NCBI GenBank assembly: GCA_023473395.1
Contig: JAMCYO010000041.1
Location: 1 to 33,900, forward strand
Reading direction: 5' to 3'
Source of the DNA: Candidatus Martarchaeota archaeon
Lineage (GTDB): Archaea > Micrarchaeota > Micrarchaeia > Micrarchaeales > Micrarchaeaceae
Length of the DNA stretch: 33,900 bases
In this document: positions 26,819 to 33,900 of the stretch, piece by piece
Layout: each line of letters opens with the position of its first letter
Position numbering within the stretch: the stretch's first letter is position 1
Made by a program: the position numbers and the translations under genes
The notes under the pieces: model-generated
Told to the model about the DNA's origin: nothing
Database searches by the model: none
What the model saw: the letters and a program-made list of their open reading frames with translations, nothing else

Positions 26819-28690
26819 TCAACGCTTTGCTTTTTTCAGCACTTCATTAAGCTCTTGGCCGTCTACGTTCAGCCTGTACTTCGACATGAATGACTTTATA
26901 AAAGTAGCGTCGTTGCCTTTGGAAGAAGCCAATTCCTTCGAAACGAGTTGCTCCAGTTCCTTTCCGCTTATGCGGTAAAGCGAGTTCTTTTCCGCGAGGT
27001 CCGTTATGCTTGAAGAGCCGTCTTTGGCCGCTACCCTTATTAGGGATTCGACAGCCTGTTTGGTTATCTGCCTTGAATTGAAAAGCGAGAATATCTCTTC
27101 CATGCGTTTCGGCTCTATGCTTTCCACATCGACGCCGTCGCGCTGCATCTCCCTAAATTTCTGCAGCAACATGTTAGCAATGAAGGGCTTGTCAGCATCC
27201 TTCATTGAGGAGAGTTCCTTGTACAGCGGCAACATTGGCGAGAGCATCATCCTTTCGGCCATGTCTTCCGACCCTAGTTCGGCCTTGAGCCTTTCCCTTT
27301 CCTTGGAAACGCTTATGGCGTTTTCCTTTCCGTATTTCAGCATTTCCGAAGTAACTTTTATCGGCCTTGTGTCGGTTTCCGGGTACATTCTAGAACCTCC
27401 CGGAAGAGGCCTCATGAACCTAGTGGTGTATAGGTCCCTATCCGCGACCGCCCGTGTTTCAGGGGGCACTTGTTCCATTGCAAGGCTTGCCCTTTCCATT
27501 GCGAGTTCTATCGCTTTTGCCACAGTATTTCTGCTTCCTGCTATAAGTATGAATGAGTCCTTATCGGTTGTGCCAAGCTCCTCTTTTATTTTTAAAACCT
27601 CCCCTTCCGAAATCTTGTATTTTTGCATTTCCTCGTCGCTGTGTATTATGCCTTTGACGCCTGCCATTTTTGCATAGTCGCTTATCTCTGTCCCTAGCCT
27701 CCTGTTTGGGTTGACTTCCATCCCTATTACGCCAGAGAAATTAGAAAGCTTGAATCCCATTACGCAACCGCCAGCAGATAATGCGCTTGATATGAGCTTA
27801 GATTCTGTCGAAGCGAATATTTCTGTAAGGTCCTTTGCGCCCCGGCTGACTTTTGCACCCCTTGATTTCAAAAGCTTTATTATTTCTATTAGCTTTTGCT
27901 GCCTCTTTACCTCGTTTTCTATATACTTGTCCATGTCGTAGAGTTCTTGAAGCCCTTTTATCTCTATCCTTGAACCTCCTTTTATCGAGACATTTACGTC
28001 CTGCCTTATCGAGCCTATTCCCCTTTGTACAAGGCCAGTAAGCCTCAACAGCGTGCCTATGTACAACGCTACATCCTTTGCATCGGCAGGGCTTTTTATG
28101 TACGGAAACGTGTCTATTTCTATCAGCGGTATGCCAATCCTTGAGGTATCATACTTTGTCGATAGTTCGGAATTGGATATTATGCCGGCGCTTTCCTCTT
28201 CTAGGAACATAGAGGGAATGAGAATATCGTTTCCATTTACATTTATGTTTCCATTGAGGCCGATAAGGGTGCTCCTTTGGAAGGCGCTAGGGTTGCTACC
28301 GTCGACTACCTCCTTCCTCATGGGCTCAAATTCTGCAGTCACTTTCATTTTCATCGATGCAGCAAGTAATAGGGCTATGTTGAGCGCCTGCCTGTTCATC
28401 TCATGCGGGGGCTCTTCATCTATATCGACAAGGCACGCATGCCCCTCGCTTATCACATACTTGAAGCTCCTGTCCTTCAGCTCTTCGAATTTCGCCGACC
28501 TGTCTATTTCCCCGAGCTCCCCTGCGACAGCACGCTGCTTCCTCGTAAGCTCAACCCCCGAAGTCTGCTCCTCGAGTTTTGCGCTGCAGCTGCAGAAAAG
28601 CTTCTCCACGGTTGCGAGCCTTTGGTGTATCTCCAACCCGCACATGAAACCCAGGCTTTTGTAATATTCGTAATCATTGTCTTTTTGCAT
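26819..28690 (-). CDS. gatE: Glutamyl-tRNA(Gln) amidotransferase subunit E
   Basis: GLEIHQRLAT.KLFCSC, DIDEEPPHEMNRQAL, STLIGLNGNI, GIGSIRQDVNVSI. Start at 28690 or 28699. Confidence 0.93.
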   Translation of the reverse strand: MQKDNDYEYYKSLGFMCGLEIHQRLATVEKLFCSCSAKLEEQTSGVELTRKQRAVAGELGEIDRSAKFEELKDRSFKYVISEGHACLVDIDEEPPHEMNRQALNIALLLAASMKMKVTAEFEPMRKEVVDGSNPSAFQRSTLIGLNGNINVNGNDILIPSMFLEEESAGIISNSELSTKYDTSRIGIPLIEIDTFPYIKSPADAKDVALYIGTLLRLTGLVQRGIGSIRQDVNVSIKGGSRIEIKGLQELYDMDKYIENEVKRQQKLIEIIKLLKSRGAKVSRGAKDLTEIFASTESKLISSALSAGGCVMGFKLSNFSGVIGMEVNPNRRLGTEISDYAKMAGVKGIIHSDEEMQKYKISEGEVLKIKEELGTTDKDSFILIAGSRNTVAKAIELAMERASLAMEQVPPETRAVADRDLYTTRFMRPLPGGSRMYPETDTRPIKVTSEMLKYGKENAISVSKERERLKAELGSEDMAERMMLSPMLPLYKELSSMKDADKPFIANMLLQKFREMQRDGVDVESIEPKRMEEIFSLFNSRQITKQAVESLIRVAAKDGSSSITDLAEKNSLYRISGKELEQLVSKELASSKGNDATFIKSFMSKYRLNVDGQELNEVLKKAKR

Positions 28691-29045
28691 TCTTAGCACC
28701 TGCTGCCGCGGCTTCGGCCCTTCTTGAAGAATTCATATGCACCCCAAGAATAGCCACCTTATAGCCTATGTTTGCTAGAAGGAAAAGCAGTATTATTTCT
28801 ATTATGTAAAGGAAGTCCTGATTTGACGGAAGGTGCTGCCCTATGGCTTCGCTTACCGCAGAAGATATTGCCTGTACGGTTGCATTGTTCTGCGAAGCGG
28901 AAACCGCAACTTGGGGCGATGCAGCCTGCGCTTTTATGCTGTCGTACAATCCGTAACCGAAATATAGGGTCACGAGCAGAATGGCTAGGCCCAATATAAA
29001 TACGGCATAACCCAAAGCTTTTTCAGATTGCATTCCATCACTCAC
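28674..29045 (-). CDS. Small membrane protein between gatD and gatE
   Basis: 123 aa with two hydrophobic segments (AVFILGLAILLVTLYFGYGLY; FLYIIEIILLFLLANIGYKVAIL). Overlaps both neighbouring genes by a few nt. Confidence 0.65.
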   Translation of the reverse strand: MSDGMQSEKALGYAVFILGLAILLVTLYFGYGLYDSIKAQAASPQVAVSASQNNATVQAISSAVSEAIGQHLPSNQDFLYIIEIILLFLLANIGYKVAILGVHMNSSRRAEAAAAGAKNAKRQ

Positions 29046-30226
29046 TCCAAAAATTCCTCGTATAGGCTCCTGTCCTTCAGCTCGCCCGCAACATTCTTAG
29101 AAAGCATCCTTTTTGCGTCTGCCGATTTGAAGTTTCCAAGTAGCCAGCCCAATTTGACGTATGCAGTTTCGGGCAGCATATCCTCGCAGTATACAACCCC
29201 TGAACCGCTCAAGAGCCTGAGATTCCTGTAGACATTAGGGTTGACCCTTCCGTATAGGCATTGGGAGGTCATGCCAACTATTACGCCCTTTTCAACCGCT
29301 TTTTTTATCTCCGGAAGCCATGAATAACCCTCGTGTTCGGTAGATACGGGCGTATGGCCCAGCCCGGTGCCTTCTATTATTATGCCCTTGTAGCCTTTCT
29401 CAGCGTAATGGCTTATTATTTCCGGATCCGAATTTGGGTAAGCTTTAATCAGCGCCACTTTTTTATCGAAGCCGGTTTTTAGCGCTGCCTGCTTTTCTCC
29501 ATTTAGCTTTCTGTAGTTTGATTTGCCGTATTTTATTTCTCCCTTGTACGAGACTGTAGCTATATATTCCGAATTTATGGGCCTGAAAGCATCCCTTCTT
29601 GAGGTGTGCATCTTCCTTGCCCTTGTTCCAAGTATAAAACCGCATTCGTCATCGGACGAATTTTTATGCATGCAGATTCCCACTTCCGCTATGTCTGACT
29701 TTGCCGCGAGCACAACAGAGCAATAAAGGTTCATGAACGCGTCGGAAGAACCCCTGTCGCTGCTCCTCTGCGCTCCGGTCAGCACAACAGGCATTCCAAT
29801 CCCGTTCAGCATGAATGAGAGCGCAGCAGAAGCATAATGCATAGTGTCGGTGCCTATTGTCACGACAACGCCCCTAAATCCCTCCTTGCGCGCTTCGGCT
29901 ACGCGCTCCGCTATTTTCTGCCATTCATGGTATGACATGTCCTCGCTCGATATGCTGAACAATGGCTCCACTTCAATGTCTGCAATGCCAGCGAGTTCAG
30001 GCACTTCATAGAGCAGCTCCTCGGGCTTGAGCAGCATGTAGACCCCGCCGGTTTTGTAGTCGAGCTTGCTCCCTATCGTGCCTCCTGTGTAGATAAGCTT
30101 TACCTTGGGCAGCGACTTTGTTTTTGGCAGCTCAGCCTTTGGAAATTCGTGTGATGGAACGCCCTTGCCCAGCTTTGTTATTTTTGAGCCTTCAAAAGAT
30201 ATGCCTATGTTGTAGCCGTTCTTCAT
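29042..30226 (-). pseudogene. gatD: Glutamyl-tRNA(Gln) amidotransferase subunit D, main part
   Basis: VKLIYTGGTIGSKLDYKTGGV, VVVTIGTDTMHYASAALSFML, GTGLGHTP, TSQCLYGRVN (asparaginase-like). Confidence 0.9.
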
Positions 30227-30294
30227 TTTCAGTATTATTATATCATCGGAATTTGCTTCGTTTCAGTATTATTATATCATCGGAATTTGCTTCG
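30227..30294 (-). repeat. 34-bp perfect tandem duplication in gatD
   Basis: tttcagtattattatatcatcggaatttgcttcg present twice back to back (30227-30260 and 30261-30294). Confidence 0.97.
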
Positions 30295-30407
30295 GTGCTC
30301 GGCATGAGCTCTCCCTCCTCGCTTATGCCTTCGGCTTCGACTTTTATCATGTCGCCAAATGAAATCCCGTTTGATTTGAAGAATTCTTCTATTTTTTTGC
30401 TGTACAT
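30243..30407 (-). pseudogene. gatD: GatD N-terminal fragment (54 codons then frameshift stop)
   Basis: MYSKKIEEFFKSNGISFGDMIKVEAEGISEEGELMPSTEANSDDIIILK then RSKFR*. Removing one repeat joins it to MKNGYNIGISFEG. Confidence 0.85.
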
Positions 30408-30423
30408 TCCTTATTACCAGTGT

Positions 30424-31704
30424 TCAGGCACCAAGCCTTGCATACAATGCATTGGATGTTGAATTATAAATTATTACCTTGGCCCTTGAGCCGATTGCCG
30501 GGATTTCGGAATCGCGCTTCGGGACAACTACCTGCCGATATGAATCGCTTCTCCCGTTTACGGAAGCGTTGTTTTCCTCTGTGAATAATACTTGCATAGT
30601 TTCGCCTACCTTTTTTGCGTTGTTTTCCGCTTGCAAAGCCCTGACAATCCTCGAAAGCTCAGAGCTCCTTTCATTTATGGTCTCGTTAGGAAGCTGCTTC
30701 ATCCTCGAAGCCGAAGCGTGGGGCCTCCTTGCGAACTTTGATATGTTTGTTACGTCGGGGCGGAATTCATTTATGGCATTTATAGTTGCCTCGAAATCAG
30801 AATCTGTTTCATTGGGGTAACCCACTATTATGTCTGTTTCTATGGTTATGCCCTTTACCCTTGACCTTATCTCGCGCGCCATTTCCAGATATTTTTCCAC
30901 GGTGTATGCCCTCCTCATCGATTCCAGCACGGAATCGCTTCCCGATTGCAGCGGCAGGTGCAGGAACTTGTACGCGTGCTCGCTCTGCAAGGCTTCTATG
31001 AGCTCGCCCATGTACTTATGGAGGTGTTCCGGATTGAGCATGCCGACCCTTATCCTGTAGTCCCCATCAATCGCGCAAGCCTTCTTCAAAAGCTCCGCTA
31101 TGTTCGTTCCTTTGTCTATGCCATAAGCGCCTGTGTCCTGGGCCGTAAGCTCTATCTCCTTTGAGCCGTTCCTTATGCTGTAAGCAATGGCGTTGAGTAT
31201 GCCCTGCTCGGAAAAGCTGTTGAGCGAACCCCTTGCGAACTTTGTCTCGCAGAACGAGCACGAGCTCAGGCAGCCGTCGCTGAGCGGTATTTTAGCTATG
31301 ACAGAGCCCTTCGGGTTGTAGAACCCTATCCTGTCGGATTTCCGCTTCTCCAGCATTGCAACCCTGCTGCCGGAAACGGTATTCCTGGCTATCGATGGCA
31401 TTGAAGCTATGTTCTGGGTCGTCGCTATGCTGGCGCTTGGAGCGAATTTTTCTATTATGTCGCTGTTTGCGCCTGCCATGCACCCTGTAACGAGCAGCTT
31501 TTTGCCCTTCCTTTCAAGGTTGGCGAGCCTGTATGTTATCCTGTTCTGCGTTGCGCCCTTGACTGTGCAGGTATTCATTATTATTATATCGGCTTCTTCC
31601 GCAGAACCGCATGTCTCTATGCCATCCTTTTGCAGGGCATTGGCAATAAGCTCGCTGTCGGCCTGGTTGAAAGTGCATCCGTACGTCTCTATGAAAGCCT
31701 TCAA
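30424..31704 (-). CDS. MiaB-like radical SAM tRNA methylthiotransferase (archaeal/eukaryotic MtaB/CDKAL1 type)
   Basis: FIETYGCTFNQADSE, MNTCTVK, CSFCETKFARG (radical SAM Cys), ETDIIVGYPNETDSDF, C-terminal TRAM-like region. Likely TTG start at 31704; the track extends to 31794. Confidence 0.88.
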   Translation of the reverse strand: MKAFIETYGCTFNQADSELIANALQKDGIETCGSAEEADIIIMNTCTVKGATQNRITYRLANLERKGKKLLVTGCMAGANSDIIEKFAPSASIATTQNIASMPSIARNTVSGSRVAMLEKRKSDRIGFYNPKGSVIAKIPLSDGCLSSCSFCETKFARGSLNSFSEQGILNAIAYSIRNGSKEIELTAQDTGAYGIDKGTNIAELLKKACAIDGDYRIRVGMLNPEHLHKYMGELIEALQSEHAYKFLHLPLQSGSDSVLESMRRAYTVEKYLEMAREIRSRVKGITIETDIIVGYPNETDSDFEATINAINEFRPDVTNISKFARRPHASASRMKQLPNETINERSSELSRIVRALQAENNAKKVGETMQVLFTEENNASVNGRSDSYRQVVVPKRDSEIPAIGSRAKVIIYNSTSNALYARLGA

Positions 31705-31839
31705 AAGAGCACCTGACAGATTTAACCCTTTAAAATATAAAATCCTTAGGTATCCAAAAGCCCCAAACATCGCATGATTACGCGAGCCTGTCATGCGCCA
31801 TTGCGGTTTTTTCTGTTTTAGATGTATTTTACTGATTTG

Positions 31840-31915
31840 TTAGCGCACCTCGGCTTTGCGATTTCCTCCCTTTCGCAAACCGTGGCACCACCAGATTAAA
31901 GATCCCTTAGCCAAT
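31840..31915 (-). ncRNA. Candidate structured small RNA
   Basis: Non-coding gap with a TATA-like box on the minus strand (ttttttataat, about 31935) followed by paired elements, including TTTGCGA-(11 nt)-TCGCAAA at 31855-31879. Confidence 0.3.
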
Positions 31916-32107
31916 CTATGCACTTGCATATTATAAAAAATACATAGAAGAAAAGCAAAGAAACGTTCGCTAACTAGCATTAACGATGAGAAAATAGCCC
32001 GCACCGGCTTCAAGCTTGGCAGCTTAAGGAACCTATTTATTATTTGCCATGCCAAAAGATATGCTATAGTGAAAGGCTATAATTTATGCTCTAAAAGGTA
32101 AGATATA

Positions 32108-32320
32108 ATGGCTACATATTGCGAAAGATGCAAAAAGGAGATATACAGGCAGTACAAGTGCAACTATTGTGGAAGGACTATCTGCAGCAGCTGCATAAAG
32201 AGCTCGCAGACCGCTACAAAGATACTGAAGCTCACCATATGCAAGGACTGCTGGAGCAATATGCCGAAGCGCAAGGCCTACAAGTCGAAGAGGCTTGTGG
32301 CAGTGCAAACCGGCAATTAG
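32108..32320 (+). CDS. Small zinc-ribbon protein (70 aa)
   Basis: MATYCERCKKEIYRQYKCNYCGRTICSSCIKSSQ...TICKDCWSN, with four C-x-x-C pairs. Confidence 0.78.
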   Translation: MATYCERCKKEIYRQYKCNYCGRTICSSCIKSSQTATKILKLTICKDCWSNMPKRKAYKSKRLVAVQTGN

Positions 32321-32371
32321 TTGCACATAGGATTTTTATAGGATTAATCCCTAATCCTTTCGGTGCTTTGA

Positions 32372-33900
32372 GTGCTGGACCTTAATGCTAACGAGCTTGA
32401 AATGCTTGCTTATTGGAAGGAAAAGGATGTCCTAGGAAGGCTGAGGGCAAGGAACAAGGGAAGAAAACCATTCTATTTCTTGGACGGGCCACCTTATGTC
32501 AGCGGGCAGCTTCATCCTGGCCAGATGTGGGTAAAGGCAGTCAAGGACATATCGCTGAGATACAAAAGGATGCGTGGCTACGACGTCAGGGACATACCTG
32601 GATACGACGTGCATGGATTGCCTATAGAGAACAAGGTCGAGAAGAAGCTCGAGCTCAAGTCCAAACAGGACATAGAGAACAAGATAGGAGTAGAAGAGTT
32701 CATAAAGCAGTGCAAGGCCTTCGTAGATGAGGGCATAGGGATGATGGACAACGACTTCGAGCGCTTTGGCATAACGCTCGATTTTGCCAACCCGTACATA
32801 CCATTCAAGATGCCTTACATAGAGGCAGGCTGGGAAATGTTCAAGAGAATAAGCGACAACGGGCTGCTTTATTCCGATACCAAGGCAACTCTTTACTGCC
32901 CGCACTGCCAGACTTCTGTTTCGCAGGGCACTATGGAAGCGGAGTACATGCAGGACAACGACCCTTCCATAGCGGTCCCTTTCAAGGTAGTTAAGAACAG
33001 CTCCAAGGCCAGGATAAGCTTGGAGGACGGCAGCTACTCTTTGCTGATATGGACTACAACCCCGTGGACGCTTCCTGCCAACGTAACGATAGCAGTAAAC
33101 CCCAAGGAACTTTACGAGCTAGCCAAGTTCGGCGACCGAAACCTGATAGTTGCAAAGAAAAGGCTCGATGCGGTATCTGCCATGCTCGGCGAAAGCGCGA
33201 TAATTTTGGAGGAATTCTACGGCTCGGAATTGGAAGGCATGGAGTACGCAAGCCCCCTAGAGGAAAACGTTCCGAAGCAGAAGGAGCTCAGGAAATACCA
33301 CAAGGTTGTGGCATCCGAGGAACTTGTCACAATGGACGACGGAACCGGCTTGGTCCACATAGCGCCAGGCCACGGCATGGAGGATTACCGCCTCGGAAAG
33401 AGCAAGGGCCTGCCTATATTCTCCCCTGTAAACGGCGATGCGACGTATAACGACGACGCTGGGAAATACAAAGGGCTTGCCGTACCTGCGGAAGCCAACA
33501 AGGCGGTGATGGACGACCTGAAAGCCATGGGCGCATTGCTTTACAAGGGCAGCATAACGCACAGCTACCCCCATTGCTGGAGGTGCGATTCGAAGCTCAT
33601 ATTCATAGCTACGCCGCAATGGTTCTTCAACATAATGAAAGTAAAGAAGAAACTGCTGTCGGAAAACTCCAAGGTCATATGGCATCCGAAAGAGGCGATG
33701 GGTTGGCAGGCTGACGTGCTAAAGAATTCCCCTGATTGGTGCATTTCCAGGCAGAGGTACTGGGGCATACCGATACCAATATGGCAGTGCGACAAATGTG
33801 GAGAAACTGCAGTAATAGGCTCCCTGAAAGAGCTCAGGGAGAAGGCGGAAAACCTGAATGTTGTTGAAAAGCTCGGCGACTTGCACAGGCCGTACATAGA
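32372..33900 (+). CDS. ileS: Isoleucyl-tRNA synthetase, 5' part, running off the window
   Basis: Frame from GTG 32372: MLDLNANELEMLAYWKEKDVLGRLRARNKGRKPFYFLDGPPYVSGQLHPGQMWVKAVKDISLRYKRMRGYDVRDIPGYDVHGLPIENKVE... No stop before 33900, which is why the ORF track omits it. Confidence 0.93.
   Translation, partial: MLDLNANELEMLAYWKEKDVLGRLRARNKGRKPFYFLDGPPYVSGQLHPGQMWVKAVKDISLRYKRMRGYDVRDIPGYDVHGLPIENKVEKKLELKSKQDIENKIGVEEFIKQCKAFVDEGIGMMDNDFERFGITLDFANPYIPFKMPYIEAGWEMFKRISDNGLLYSDTKATLYCPHCQTSVSQGTMEAEYMQDNDPSIAVPFKVVKNSSKARISLEDGSYSLLIWTTTPWTLPANVTIAVNPKELYELAKFGDRNLIVAKKRLDAVSAMLGESAIILEEFYGSELEGMEYASPLEENVPKQKELRKYHKVVASEELVTMDDGTGLVHIAPGHGMEDYRLGKSKGLPIFSPVNGDATYNDDAGKYKGLAVPAEANKAVMDDLKAMGALLYKGSITHSYPHCWRCDSKLIFIATPQWFFNIMKVKKKLLSENSKVIWHPKEAMGWQADVLKNSPDWCISRQRYWGIPIPIWQCDKCGETAVIGSLKELREKAENLNVVEKLGDLHRPYI

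Noticed and set aside
27006-28664. Long plus-strand ORFs (223 aa at 27006 and 203 aa at 28053)
   Set aside because: Fully antisense to gatE, whose product is clearly recognisable. Ser/Leu/Phe-rich translations are typical shadow ORFs.
31840-31915. RNase P RNA (minus strand contains GGGAGGAAATC, like the P4 5' conserved region)
   Set aside because: No matching downstream ACAGAA...GGCUUA element, and the space before the neighbouring gene is too short.
31840-32055. 71-aa minus-strand ORF in the intergenic gap
   Set aside because: Low-complexity-looking translation with no motif. Overlaps hairpins and a TATA-like box.
32413-33897. ORFs listed at 32413-32730, 32432-32905, 33049-33450, 33257-33685 and 33565-33897
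   Set aside because: Wrong frame or strand within ileS, which runs continuously from GTG 32372 to the window end.

Overview
Gene-dense archaeal chromosome segment. Replication factor C small and large subunits, GatD/GatE, NreA-type repair protein, archaeal MAT, DUF2070, archaeal-type IleRS and TATA-like promoter boxes support this. Gene content and style suggest a DPANN/Micrarchaeota-like lineage, but that is inference. I saw no CRISPR array, transposase, integrase or rRNA. I call about 30 protein genes, one divergent tRNA-Pro(UGG), several hairpin terminators and one candidate structured RNA. The strongest unexplained signals are: (i) three frame-breaking tandem duplications (136, 17 and 34 bp) that split rfcL, a KaiC/RAD55-like ATPase and gatD, plus an apparent 4-nt loss at the metK edge; (ii) a membrane-anchored Cys-repeat surface protein with an N-x-S/T-x-C motif recurring at regular spacing; (iii) a histone-fold protein with a 35-aa basic C-terminal tail; (iv) a membrane-tethered winged-helix regulator; (v) a tRNA-Pro with a collapsed D-stem and C55; (vi) a small paralogous family sharing an L-A-[KE]-G-[NS]-x-D-A motif; (vii) a collinear polyprenol-carrier cluster. 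No single defence-like or clearly new multi-gene system was identified.
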